A DNA stretch of 64,000 nt from an uncultured SAR86 cluster bacterium. Its GTDB lineage: Bacteria > Pseudomonadota > Gammaproteobacteria > Magnimaribacterales > D2472. The position numbers and the translations under genes are program-made. How positions within the stretch are numbered: the stretch's first letter is position 1; every line of letters begins with the position of its first letter. The stretch covers positions 62,001-126,000 of the forward strand of contig CACKPV010000003.1 in assembly GCA_902602185.1 (NCBI GenBank). Reading direction: 5' to 3'. Under the pieces are notes generated by a model. It did not search any database. It worked only from the letters and a program-made list of their open reading frames with translations, and was not told the DNA's origin. Of the stretch, positions 36,498-46,934 are shown piece after piece.

Positions 36498-38356
36498 TAG
36501 ATTTTTAACTCCCTCAGACTTCGATTACCATACATCAATTGCACGATGGCACGGGTTCCCATAATTGCAGTAAACATTGAAGTTAAGATACCAATAGACA
36601 ATGTCACCGCAAATCCTTTGATTGGTCCGGTACCGATGGCATATAAAATTAATGCAGCAATTAGAGTTGTTACATTTGCATCAAAAATTGTAATAAACGC
36701 TCTGGAAAATCCATCTTGAATTGCTAAGTGAGGATTTTTTCCAGCTTTTAACTCTTCTCTAATTCTTGAAAAAATCAGAACGTTGGCATCAACTGCCATA
36801 CCTACAGTCAAAACAATGCCTGCTATACCAGGCAATGTGAGTGTAGCACCAAGTAATGACATAAAGCCAGTAATGAGGATTAAATTCGAGGTTAAAGCTA
36901 AATTTGCTGCCAATCCAAAAAACTTGTAATAAATAAACATAAATAAAATGACTAATGCAAAACCAGCAATGATAGATTGCATACCTAATTTAATATTTTC
37001 TTTACCAAGACTGGGGCCCACGGTACGCTCTTCAACGAATTTCATTGGTGCTGCAAGAGCACCCGCTCTTAATAACAGGGCTAATTCACTTGCTTCTTGG
37101 GGGGTACCAACTCCTGTAATACGAAAATTTGTGCCTAACACTGCTTGTACCGTAGCTAAACTTATTATATTTTTCTCCACATAAGAAGTTTGAGCAATTA
37201 CTTCTTGCCCAGTTTCATCGACACTCAAAGATGAGCTACTTTTTTGCTCAACAAATAGTACTCCAAGACGACGACCAATATTGCCATCTGTTGCGCGTTG
37301 CATTGCTCTGCCACCTTGCATATCTAGGGTTATATTTACTTGAGCTTGACCATTTTCATCGAATCCAGTGCTTGCATTTGTAACTCTGTCTCCAGTTACA
37401 ATCACATCATTTTCGAGGTAAGCAGAACCAAAATTGCTATTCTTGAAACCAAACTCAGTTTTTCTCAACCTTGAAGTTTCTGATCTAGCTTCTAAACGAA
37501 ACTCTAAATTAGCTGTTTTTCCAATAATTTTTTTTGCAGAAGTTGTATCCTGTACTCCTGGAAGTTCCACTACAATTCGATTTGCACCTTGCCTTTGAAC
37601 AACTGGCTCTGATACACCTAATTCGTTAACACGATTACGGAGTGTCATTAGATTTTGTTGGACTGCATAATCCCGAAGTTCTTTGATGGCAAGATCAGAA
37701 TAAGCAAGCTTTAGAGTTTGTGTACTTGCAGATTCTTCTAAATCATACTGCAAGCCAGTTGCAGTAAACGAATCATCAAAAAACATATCTTTGGCTCTCG
37801 AAAAACTATCTTGATCACGAAAAACAAAAATCAGCTGTTTATCAATTACCTGAGATTGTGAATAAGAAATTTTTTCAGTGCGAAATTTTTTTCGATAAGA
37901 GTTGAGCAATCCATCAGTTTTGTCGTTGAGAGCTGTCTCAACATCAACTTCAAGTAAGAAATGCACACCACCGGATAAATCTAAACCAAGCTTTAAAGGT
38001 TGACCACCTAGGTTAGCTAACCAATCAGGTGTGGTAGGTTCTAATTTTAGTGCAACGATTATTTGATCAAGAAGAGTTTTTTGTAACAATGATTTTGCAA
38101 GTAATTGATCATCAAGTGACTGAAACCGCACTACGATATTATTATTTTTCAAGGATAGATCTTCTGTGATGATGCCAGCATCAAAAAGTTCCGATTGAAT
38201 AATAGATAAAAGTTTTTGATCAGCACTCTTTGCCGAATCGGTATAAGTAACCTGAATAGCAGGTTGTGCGGGATACAAATTTGGTAATGCATATAAAATA
38301 CCAACACCAAGCACAATGAGTAAAAGTGCATAACGCCATGCTGGATATTTTTTCAT
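36497..38356 (-). CDS. secD: Protein translocase subunit SecD
   Basis: The larger Sec accessory subunit, 619 residues. One N-terminal membrane segment is followed by a large periplasmic region beginning LKLGLDLSGGVHFLLEVD and containing NRVNELGVSEPVVQRQG, then five membrane helices with the conserved TVGMAVDANVLIFSRIREEL. Length and motifs are those of gammaproteobacterial SecD. It lies 3 nt after yajC and overlaps secF, in the order queA-tgt-yajC-secD-secF. Confidence 0.97.
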   Translation of the reverse strand: MKKYPAWRYALLLIVLGVGILYALPNLYPAQPAIQVTYTDSAKSADQKLLSIIQSELFDAGIITEDLSLKNNNIVVRFQSLDDQLLAKSLLQKTLLDQIIVALKLEPTTPDWLANLGGQPLKLGLDLSGGVHFLLEVDVETALNDKTDGLLNSYRKKFRTEKISYSQSQVIDKQLIFVFRDQDSFSRAKDMFFDDSFTATGLQYDLEESASTQTLKLAYSDLAIKELRDYAVQQNLMTLRNRVNELGVSEPVVQRQGANRIVVELPGVQDTTSAKKIIGKTANLEFRLEARSETSRLRKTEFGFKNSNFGSAYLENDVIVTGDRVTNASTGFDENGQAQVNITLDMQGGRAMQRATDGNIGRRLGVLFVEQKSSSSLSVDETGQEVIAQTSYVEKNIISLATVQAVLGTNFRITGVGTPQEASELALLLRAGALAAPMKFVEERTVGPSLGKENIKLGMQSIIAGFALVILFMFIYYKFFGLAANLALTSNLILITGFMSLLGATLTLPGIAGIVLTVGMAVDANVLIFSRIREELKAGKNPHLAIQDGFSRAFITIFDANVTTLIAALILYAIGTGPIKGFAVTLSIGILTSMFTAIMGTRAIVQLMYGNRSLRELKI

Positions 38357-38359
38357 ACT

Positions 38360-38644
38360 TTATGGTCGATTGATGGAATCAAGTGTCCCTTTTGGCAAAG
38401 TATTGGAGATGGATGTTTTTTGAATCTTAAAGGTAATGTTTTCGCTAACCTCTATAGCCACATAATCTCCTTTAATTTTCTTAACTTTTCCTAAAATGCC
38501 ACCTGCTGTTGATATTTCATCACCTAACTCAAGAGCATCTAACATATTTTGAATTTCTTTTGCTCGTTTTTGTTGAGGACGAATAGTGGTTATCCAAAGC
38601 AGAAACATTAAAAAAACAAGAAAAATAAGTGGAAAATATTCCAT
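38360..38644 (-). CDS. yajC: Sec translocon accessory protein YajC
   Basis: A 94-residue, single-pass membrane protein. An N-terminal hydrophobic helix is followed by TTIRPQQKRAKEIQNML and the beta-rich LELGDEISTAGGILGKVKKI, the standard YajC pattern. It associates with SecDF. The gene lies 3 nt from both tgt and secD within the operon. Confidence 0.95.
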   Translation of the reverse strand: MEYFPLIFLVFLMFLLWITTIRPQQKRAKEIQNMLDALELGDEISTAGGILGKVKKIKGDYVAIEVSENITFKIQKTSISNTLPKGTLDSINRP

Positions 38645-38647
38645 GAG

Positions 38648-40787
<2,140 letters not shown>

Positions 40788-40835
40788 GAGAGAATTTTAA
40801 AAGAAGTAATGGATTGCTACAATATCGATCGCAGC

Positions 40836-40918
40836 CCCATTGGCGGAATTGGTAGACGCGCGCGACTCAAAATCGCGTTCCCTCGGGAGTATCTGTTCGA
40901 CTCAGATATGGGGCACCA
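40836..40918 (+). tRNA. tRNA-Leu (CAA)
   Basis: An 83-nt class II tRNA: acceptor GCCCCAT/ATGGGGC, D-arm GGCGGAATTGGTAGACGC, anticodon arm CGCGACTCAAAATCGCG with anticodon CAA, a short variable arm and T-arm ATCTGTTCGACTCAGAT. CCA is encoded. A TACAAT at 40820-40825 is a plausible -10. It lies divergent from queA and beside a gene of unknown function. Confidence 0.96.
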
Positions 40919-40929
40919 GTTTTTTTGGA

Positions 40930-41559
40930 TTATTGATGGCCTACCCAAAAGGATTCGATTTTCCATAATCCATTTTGATTTCTTGAAGATATAAATTTTT
41001 TCATCAAATTAACTATACCTTTATACTCATTTTCATTAATCTCTGTCCATTTTGGAATCTTTTGGGCACTTATGTTTTTAAATATTTTGCTTTTGAAGGT
41101 GAATAATTCATTATCCTCTTTTTTCAATGCTTTCAATAGAAGAGCATCCACAGGGGGATGAATAAAATCTGCAAACTCCTGATTTCCAAAAAATTCCAAG
41201 AAAAAAACCTTCAAATAGCAGTTTAAGATTTTTGCTGCTATGCCATATGAATAATGCTTTTGAAGCTTATTATGCTCATCTAGTAACTCCCTTAATTTGT
41301 TACTATCAGATCTCATATTTTTAATTGTTTGATGGTGCCAAGAGTCGAAATCATCTTGGGTATTAAAATGTTTTATTTGTTTAATGTACTCTGTAAAATT
41401 CTCATCATTGGTTGCACTGCCTTTTTCTCCTAATAACAGCAGCTCAGCACCTAATTTAACTTTAAATTTAAAGTTCTTACTTTGAGAGGCAGCTCTTGAC
41501 GCTGCCCACCTAGCAAGAATGTGTTTATGTAAATCTAAATTATATGAAGAAATGTTCAC
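40930..41559 (-). CDS. Hypothetical protein, 209 residues
   Basis: A soluble, mostly helical protein with a basic start (LHKHILARWAASRAASQS), a central FIHPPVDALLLKALKKED and a C-terminal NQNGLWKIESFWVGHQ. The HPPVDALLL and LWKIESFW segments look conserved-domain-like, but I cannot name the family. It lies between tRNA-Leu (opposite strand, 11 nt away) and the terminator of RNA B, about 72 nt upstream. No mobile-element genes or tRNA fragments are visible around it. Confidence 0.6.
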   Translation of the reverse strand: MNISSYNLDLHKHILARWAASRAASQSKNFKFKVKLGAELLLLGEKGSATNDENFTEYIKQIKHFNTQDDFDSWHHQTIKNMRSDSNKLRELLDEHNKLQKHYSYGIAAKILNCYLKVFFLEFFGNQEFADFIHPPVDALLLKALKKEDNELFTFKSKIFKNISAQKIPKWTEINENEYKGIVNLMKKFISSRNQNGLWKIESFWVGHQ

Positions 41560-41631
41560 TAGTTAATTGGAAGGTACTTTAAACGTCATACTTGATATTA
41601 TGCAATTTAAACTGATAGAAAAAGAAAAAGA

Positions 41632-41768
41632 CAAAAAAAAAGGACGTTCTTTTTGGCAAGCCACAAACAACGTCCCGTTGTGGAAACCTTCTTTGCTAAA
41701 AAGCACTCTTCCTTCAGGTTTCCTTGGAAACTATCTTTGCTAAAAAGCACTCTTCCTTCAAGTTTCCG
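41632..41768 (-). ncRNA. Small RNA gene of tandem 42-nt hairpins, unknown family (RNA B)
   Basis: A non-coding transcript of about 137 nt. It holds two 42-nt units (41726-41767 and 41682-41723, two nt apart) identical at 39 positions. Each is a stem (GGAAACT/AGTTTCC in unit 1, GGAAACCT/AGGTTTCC in unit 2) capped by a TGCT-TTTT-AGCA hairpin and separated by a purine-rich internal loop GAAGGAAGAG opposite AAGA. A T-A pair in unit 1 is C-G in unit 2, a compensatory change. The 3' end is stem GGACGTT/AACGTCC with inner GGCTTGCC, then nine U and GUCUUUUU, the same 17-nt tail as RNA A. I know no matching family. Confidence 0.75.
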
Positions 41769-41775
41769 AAAGTTA

Positions 41776-41805
41776 ATAGTAGCGGAAAAATTTGATATGT
41801 GTCAA
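41776..41805 (-). promoter_or_regulatory. Promoter of RNA B
   Basis: Perfect -35 TTGACA (41805-41800), 18-nt spacer and -10 TACTAT (41781-41776), followed by TAACTTT and a start near 41768. The block TACTATTAACTTT matches that of RNA A at 12 of 13 positions. Confidence 0.68.
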
Positions 41806-41813
41806 TAATTTTT

Positions 41814-42449
41814 TTAATGTTTTTTATATACATCGTATCTGACTGACTTACCTTTTACTTGATAATTAATTTGATGATGTAAAGGTTCACTTTTAATGGG
41901 TCTTTTCACTATAATTTTTTTATAATTTTTTTTTCTTAAGTCTGAGAAGACACAGGAGCTTGTGTCACCTAGTTTTTCTATTTCAAGTACTTTGGTGATC
42001 TTCTGTAACACTCCAGACCTTTTTAGTTTCTTTTTTGTACCAGCAAACATAGGATCAAAATAGAAAATGTCCGATTCACTAAATCGATTAATAACATCTG
42101 CTGAATTTGCATTCAAAAATGTAAGTTTCTCTAGAAAATCATATTCTTTTTTAGCTCTTTCAACAGCATCTTTAACTAGCATGAATAAAATCTTACTTTG
42201 TTCACAAGCAACAACCTCGTGTCCAAGTCTTAAAAAAATAAAAGTGTCGACCAATGATCCACCTGTCGCATCAAAAATTTTTAATGCATTAGAATGTTTA
42301 CCAATGGCTTTTTTAATTAATATTTCTTGTTCTACTTTTTGCAAACGATGAAAAAAATTACCTTCTAAAAAATCAAAACTTAAAAATTGACTGCTATTAA
42401 TTTTGAAATGGAGAATACCATCTTGATAAAAAAATCTATTATTTATCAC
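41814..42449 (-). CDS. rsmJ: 16S rRNA (guanine-N2)-methyltransferase RsmJ
   Basis: Methylates G1516 of 16S rRNA with SAM. The 211 residues show the divergent SAM site IFDATGGSLVDTFIFLRLG followed by VVACEQS, the catalytic-pocket DIFYFDPMFAG with KKKLKRSGVLQK, and a C-terminal IIVKRPIKSEPLHHQ and VKGKSVRYDVY, as in RsmJ. It is shorter than E. coli RsmJ (about 250). Its start overlaps the uppP stop by four bases. The downstream RNA B -35 box lies within 10 nt of its stop. Confidence 0.88.
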   Translation of the reverse strand: MINNRFFYQDGILHFKINSSQFLSFDFLEGNFFHRLQKVEQEILIKKAIGKHSNALKIFDATGGSLVDTFIFLRLGHEVVACEQSKILFMLVKDAVERAKKEYDFLEKLTFLNANSADVINRFSESDIFYFDPMFAGTKKKLKRSGVLQKITKVLEIEKLGDTSSCVFSDLRKKNYKKIIVKRPIKSEPLHHQINYQVKGKSVRYDVYKKH

Positions 42450-43246
42450 AACAATATCAGCAGAACTCCTAGAAGCATTCGATATATAAAAAATGGAATC
42501 AGACCAACAATTTCAACAAATTTTAAAAAATATTTAATTGTAAAGAAGGCTACTAATCCCGAAATTACAAAACCCAAAACCAGCTCGAATCTAAACAGAC
42601 TAAGATTTGATGCAATTGAATCTCCAATCAAAAAAACTAATGCTCCTAAAATAGTAGGTATAGCTAGTAAAAAAGAAAACTTTGAGGCATCCCTCAAATT
42701 TAAACCCAAAAATAAGCCGGCCATTATGACAACACCAGACCTCGAAGCCCCTGGAATCAATGCAAAAATTTGAATACCACCAATTAAGAAACTCATTAAC
42801 ATTGTCAATTGAAATATGTTTTGATGTTTTTTTGTAGTTGATTTAGAAAAATAAAAGCTCCCTAAAAGTAAACTGGCAAAAATTATATTTGAACAAGCAA
42901 TTATTTCTTTGGTTATTAATCTTTGTGAAATAAGATCATTGAAAAAACCTCCAATTAGGACAATGGGTATTGTGGCAATAATTAAATTTATAGCTACTTT
43001 TTTATTGGGATTATCCTTTTCAGAAACATTTAGAACCGAAACAGCATATTGTTTCAAATCTCCCCAAAAAAAATATATAACTGCGCACAAAGTCCCAGCA
43101 TGCACAGCAATATCAAACTCTAAACCTAAATCTTTTGTGCCTAATAAAAGAGATGGAAGGAGTAGATGTGCCGAACTCGATATTGGTAAAAACTCTGTAA
43201 TACCTTGAATGACAGCTAAAAAGAAGGCTAGAACAATGTCATTCAT
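42446..43246 (-). CDS. uppP: Undecaprenyl-diphosphatase UppP (BacA)
   Basis: Regenerates undecaprenyl phosphate for peptidoglycan and other envelope polymers. The 266-residue polytopic membrane protein shows the active-site motif VIQGITEFLPISSSAHLLLP near the start and LIPGASRSGVVIMAG, both diagnostic. ATG at 43246 is preferred over the frame's earlier codon at 43285, which lies inside the upstream gene. Overlap with the preceding tsaB-like gene is eight bases. Confidence 0.95.
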   Translation of the reverse strand: MNDIVLAFFLAVIQGITEFLPISSSAHLLLPSLLLGTKDLGLEFDIAVHAGTLCAVIYFFWGDLKQYAVSVLNVSEKDNPNKKVAINLIIATIPIVLIGGFFNDLISQRLITKEIIACSNIIFASLLLGSFYFSKSTTKKHQNIFQLTMLMSFLIGGIQIFALIPGASRSGVVIMAGLFLGLNLRDASKFSFLLAIPTILGALVFLIGDSIASNLSLFRFELVLGFVISGLVAFFTIKYFLKFVEIVGLIPFFIYRMLLGVLLILL

Positions 43247-43688
43247 GAGACTTGCTAGGATCCTGAAAATTATCCTCATGACCATACTCTGGATTTACAG
43301 TTTCAGGCTTTAACGATAAATGTCTTGCAACATCTCTTTGAATGTACCGAATCATTGCTTCAGCTCCATTTCCTAAACCTTTACGGTTCCCTTCTAACAT
43401 TTCTGAGGAAATACCTGATAGGGGTTTATTCAGTGCATGAGCCAGAGCCTTAAAAAAAGTCACAGAGGCCCGAATAGCAGTATATGATTTTCCTGGACCA
43501 ATATTGACAGCAAATAGATCAAATGAACTTAACTCAGAAGTTTTTACATTTAAAGCTTGAAGACCTTCATCCCAGGCAGGTCGTGAATTTTTGGCATGAG
43601 GTATGTTAATGGTTGTTACAGTTTCGTTGGCAAACACTCCAAGCCATGCCTCCCCTTGAGATGATGCATCATAAACTAAAATTTTCAT
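43239..43688 (-). CDS. tsaB: Short TsaB-like tRNA t6A biosynthesis protein
   Basis: A 149-residue protein starting MKILVYDASSQGEAWLGVF with FDLFAVNIGPGKSYTAIRAS (the TsaB GPGSFTGLR region, here altered) and LNKPLSGISSEML. The C-terminal part AEAMIRYIQRDVARHLSLK resembles the end of TsaB, so the usual middle section of some 70-80 residues is missing; TsaB is normally about 220-230. In canonical TsaB the N-terminal lobe binds TsaD, so the t6A scaffold role may persist. Adjacent adk and uppP fit no diagnostic operon. Assignment is moderate. Confidence 0.7.
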   Translation of the reverse strand: MKILVYDASSQGEAWLGVFANETVTTINIPHAKNSRPAWDEGLQALNVKTSELSSFDLFAVNIGPGKSYTAIRASVTFFKALAHALNKPLSGISSEMLEGNRKGLGNGAEAMIRYIQRDVARHLSLKPETVNPEYGHEDNFQDPSKSHE

Positions 43689-43689
43689 G

Positions 43690-44334
43690 CTAGAGAATAG
43701 CTTTAATTTCTGCAAATACTTTATCAACTCTCTGATTACCATCGACAGAAATGTATTCTAAATTTTGTTGATTTGCTTTGGCAGTGTAGAAATCAATGAG
43801 AGGGTGAGTTTGGTCATGATAGACTTGCAACCTTTTTAAAACAGTTTCTGGCAGATCGTCTTCCCTTTGAATAAGAGGTTCTCCTGTTACATCATCAACT
43901 CCCTCTTGCTTGGGAGGATTAAAATTAATGTGATAGCTTCGTCCAGATTCGATATGAAAACGTCTTCCAGACATTCTCTCGACAATCACATCATCGGGTA
44001 AATCAATCTGGATCACCCCATCAATTCCTATATTACTTTGATCAAAAAGTTCTGCTTGTCCAAGAGTCCTAGGCACTCCATCAAATAAATACCCAATAGC
44101 ACAATCATCGGCCAACAATCGATCATTAATTAATTCTATGATCACATCATCAGAAACTAATGCACCTGAGCTTAAAATATTTTCAACCTTTTTACCAAGG
44201 GAGCTCTGAGAGGCAATTGCTGCTCGAAGCATGTCACCAGTACTGATTTTTGGAATATCTAGAACCTCACAAATTAAATCTGCTTGCGTTCCCTTTCCGG
44301 CCCCCGGAGGCCCAAGAAGAATTATCTTTTTCAT
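43690..44334 (-). CDS. adk: Adenylate kinase
   Basis: Interconverts 2 ADP with ATP and AMP. The 214 residues show the P-loop LLGPPGAGKGTQAD, ISTGDMLRAAI, GYLFDGVPRTLGQAE (GFPRT variant with Val for Phe) and a long-form LID with RRFHIESGRSYHINFNPPK and DDLPETVLKRL. Length is that of the long type. It lies between acpS (4-nt overlap) and tsaB. Confidence 0.97.
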   Translation of the reverse strand: MKKIILLGPPGAGKGTQADLICEVLDIPKISTGDMLRAAIASQSSLGKKVENILSSGALVSDDVIIELINDRLLADDCAIGYLFDGVPRTLGQAELFDQSNIGIDGVIQIDLPDDVIVERMSGRRFHIESGRSYHINFNPPKQEGVDDVTGEPLIQREDDLPETVLKRLQVYHDQTHPLIDFYTAKANQQNLEYISVDGNQRVDKVFAEIKAIL

Positions 44335-44705
44335 ATTTCTAATATAACAAAAGCAATCACATGTGATGCAGTATCTGAAAGACTAACATGGGATTTCTTT
44401 ATGCCCAAATCTTCAATTAAAGAAGCAGCATCCTCTCTATATGAAATTTGGGGTTTTCCTTTTTCGTCAGAAGATACTTTAAAGTTTTTAGCATGAAATG
44501 GTTTACGAAATCCTGTTCCAAGTGCTTTAACAAGAGCCTCTTTGATAGCCCATTTTTTTGCTAATGTATAGGACGCCTTCGAATGAGAAATCTCAAATTG
44601 GATTAACTCTTCAGGATGTAATATTTTGGTGGCAAGTTGCAAAAGATTTTTTTGGTCTTCAAACCGATGAATTTCAACTAAATCAACACCTATTCCAAAT
44701 ATCAT
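44331..44705 (-). CDS. acpS: Holo-[acyl-carrier-protein] synthase
   Basis: Transfers 4'-phosphopantetheine from CoA to apo-ACP. The 124 residues show MIFGIGVDLVEIHRFE, ILHPEEL, KWAIKEALVKALGTGF and the C-terminal SLSDTASHVIAFVIL. It overlaps recO upstream by four bases. The usual pdxJ between recO and acpS is absent here. Confidence 0.95.
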   Translation of the reverse strand: MIFGIGVDLVEIHRFEDQKNLLQLATKILHPEELIQFEISHSKASYTLAKKWAIKEALVKALGTGFRKPFHAKNFKVSSDEKGKPQISYREDAASLIEDLGIKKSHVSLSDTASHVIAFVILEI

Positions 44706-45391
44706 GAACCTATACTCTTAAATATTTTTTTGCTTCGTAACTGTGCATTCAAACTGAAACTTAAAGCAGTTTGTGTTAAATGTTTAAATAATTCTTTGTT
44801 AATGGAACCATAATCATCTTTAGAAATCGCAATAATATCTTGACCAGTAAAATTACCATCATCCATTTGTTTAAAACCAAATTCAGGGACAAAATCATAA
44901 CGAAGACTTGCTCTGATAGGCTGATTTGAATTAGCTTCGGTCTTCAAATTTATTCCGTATCCCAAAATAGAGAGTAATTCAAGTTCAAAGGCACGCAAGA
45001 TATGATCTAATTGAAAGGATTGATGAATCTGCTCCATCAAATTTTCATATAAATTGAAAAGTTCAGCAGCAATTGCTTGTTGAGGAAGGATTTGCATCAT
45101 AATTTCATTCACATATAACAAACTGAAAGAGTGTGTAGAGAGGGATTCACTAAAATGATAATTATCTCTTTCAATATGAGTTAAAGTTTTTAAATCTGAC
45201 CGTCCTGAAACCATTATCTTGAGTTTTGAAAAAGGTGTTAAATAGCCAAAGAATTTTGATTTAGGGTTCTTTGCACCTCTTGCTAAAACAGAGACTCTTC
45301 CATAATTACGAGTGAAAACTTCTGCAATAACACTGGTATTTCCATAAGGCCTTTGGTGCAAAATAAATGCTTCTTGCCACTCCCTAATCAT
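44702..45391 (-). CDS. recO: DNA repair protein RecO
   Basis: Loads RecA with RecR onto SSB-coated DNA. The 229 residues show the N-terminal OB fold (EAFILHQRPYGNTSVIAEVFTR-type start and ARGAKNPKSKFFGYLTPF) and LELLSILGYGINL. Context era-recO-acpS is conserved in gammaproteobacteria. Start and stop overlap its neighbours by four bases on each side. Confidence 0.93.
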   Translation of the reverse strand: MIREWQEAFILHQRPYGNTSVIAEVFTRNYGRVSVLARGAKNPKSKFFGYLTPFSKLKIMVSGRSDLKTLTHIERDNYHFSESLSTHSFSLLYVNEIMMQILPQQAIAAELFNLYENLMEQIHQSFQLDHILRAFELELLSILGYGINLKTEANSNQPIRASLRYDFVPEFGFKQMDDGNFTGQDIIAISKDDYGSINKELFKHLTQTALSFSLNAQLRSKKIFKSIGS

Positions 45392-46278
45392 GAACTCCCT
45401 ATCCCCAATGATGCTATAAAATTTTGATCATTGTTCCAATTTTTTTTTACCTTCACCCATGATTCAAGAAAAACCTTTTGTCCAAAAAATTCCTCTAAAT
45501 CAATGCGAGCTTGTTGTCCTATTTTTTTTAAAGTTGCACCCCCTTTGCCAACTACAATTCCCTTTTGAGATTGTTTAGCAACAAAAATTTCAACAAAAAC
45601 TCCAATAGTTTTTTGTGTTTTATCTATTTTGCTAACCTGTACAAAAGTTTCATGAGGTAATTCATCTCCCAAGCATCTAATAATCTTCTCTCTGACAATC
45701 TCAGCAACATAAAAATTTTCAGAAATTTGCACTATGTCTTTCTCACTATAGAAAAATGGATTTTGGGGAAGATACTGACAAATAAGAGATTCAAGTTCAC
45801 CAACTTTTTGTCCTGTTTTTGCAGAGACTGGAATAATCTCAACAAAATTCAAATGATCTTTTAACTGTTTGATCAAAGGTAGTAATTTATCTTTACTACT
45901 AACTTGATCTAATTTGTTTATTACACAGATGACAGGGCTTTTTACAGTTTGCAAACTATGCATGATCTTAATATCAAGTTCGTTGATTGAATCCCTTTGC
46001 ACAAGAAATAAAATTACATCAGCATCCTCAATTGTCATATTAGCTGATCGATTGAGAATTTTGTTCAATGTCTTCTTTGAAGTTGTATGAATTCCAGGAG
46101 TATCAATAAAAACCATTTGATGTTTTTCCAGTGTCTTTATTCCAGTAATGTTATTTCTGGTAGTTTGAGATTTTCTGGAGGTGATTGAGACTTTCCTTCC
46201 CAAAATATAATTTAATAAAGTAGACTTCCCAACATTTGGTTTTCCAACTATGGCAATCAATCCACTTGAGGTGCTCAT
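45388..46278 (-). CDS. era: GTPase Era
   Basis: A ribosome-assembly GTPase that binds 16S rRNA 3' end. The 296 residues show G1 IVGKPNVGKSTLLNY, G3 FIDTPGIH, G4 CVINKLDQ and the C-terminal KH domain with KGIVVGKGGATLKKIG. It lies in the rnc-era-recO unit, overlapping both neighbours. Confidence 0.97.
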   Translation of the reverse strand: MSTSSGLIAIVGKPNVGKSTLLNYILGRKVSITSRKSQTTRNNITGIKTLEKHQMVFIDTPGIHTTSKKTLNKILNRSANMTIEDADVILFLVQRDSINELDIKIMHSLQTVKSPVICVINKLDQVSSKDKLLPLIKQLKDHLNFVEIIPVSAKTGQKVGELESLICQYLPQNPFFYSEKDIVQISENFYVAEIVREKIIRCLGDELPHETFVQVSKIDKTQKTIGVFVEIFVAKQSQKGIVVGKGGATLKKIGQQARIDLEEFFGQKVFLESWVKVKKNWNNDQNFIASLGIGSS

Positions 46279-46934
46279 CGGTCTAAAGCTCTTAAGATTT
46301 TTTGGGCAACTTTCATTTGAGCAGTTTTTTTTGAATTACCATATGCTTGGAACTCAAATCCATCAAATATCGCAGAACATGAAAAATTTTTTTTACCCTT
46401 AGTAGTAATTTTTTTACAATTATATTGCGTTGGCCTCTCTCCTTTTGCTTGTAAAAATTCCTGTAGTATTGATTTTGGATCTTTAAATGAGTCAGATTTG
46501 TCAATACTGCAAAAGTCTATCTCATACAGACCTAATATTACTTTTCTTACTTTTAACCAAGAACTATCGAGATAAATAGCACCCAGCAAGGCTTCGAAAA
46601 CAGTAGAAAAAATTGAGGAATCATTCAAATTTTTCAAATTTTTAGCTGCTTTAGAAGCTTTAACATATTTAGGCAATTGCAGAAGTTTACTTTTTTCCCT
46701 TAATGTGGATCCTTTAACGAGAGAGGCTCGTATTCTGGTCATTTGTCCTTCAGTTATGTCCGGAAATTTTAGAAACAACTCTTCAGCAATAACTGCTCCA
46801 AGGATGGCATCTCCCAAAAATTCTAGCCTTTCATTGTTATCCTTGCTACCTAAACTTTTATGACTGAGGGCTAATTCTAACAATGAGATGTCTTCAAATT
46901 TATAATTCAAGACTTTGAAAAGACTCTGATACAT
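46275..46934 (-). CDS. rnc: Ribonuclease III
   Basis: Cleaves double-stranded RNA in rRNA and mRNA processing. The 219 residues show the catalytic signature NNERLEFLGDAILGAVIAE, the second acidic site VFEALLGAIYLD and a C-terminal dsRNA-binding domain (DPKSILQEFLQAKGERPTQY). ATG at 46934 shares one base with the lepB stop (TAATG); longer in-frame starts would lie inside lepB. Confidence 0.96.
   Translation of the reverse strand: MYQSLFKVLNYKFEDISLLELALSHKSLGSKDNNERLEFLGDAILGAVIAEELFLKFPDITEGQMTRIRASLVKGSTLREKSKLLQLPKYVKASKAAKNLKNLNDSSIFSTVFEALLGAIYLDSSWLKVRKVILGLYEIDFCSIDKSDSFKDPKSILQEFLQAKGERPTQYNCKKITTKGKKNFSCSAIFDGFEFQAYGNSKKTAQMKVAQKILRALDR

Noticed and set aside
40930-41560. Genomic island attachment site at tRNA-Leu
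   Set aside because: I see no repeat of the tRNA 3' end, no integrase and no shift in flanking core gene order.
41682-41767. CRISPR array from the 42-nt repeats
   Set aside because: Only two copies, separated by 2 nt with no spacer, and bounded by a promoter and an intrinsic terminator; no cas genes nearby.
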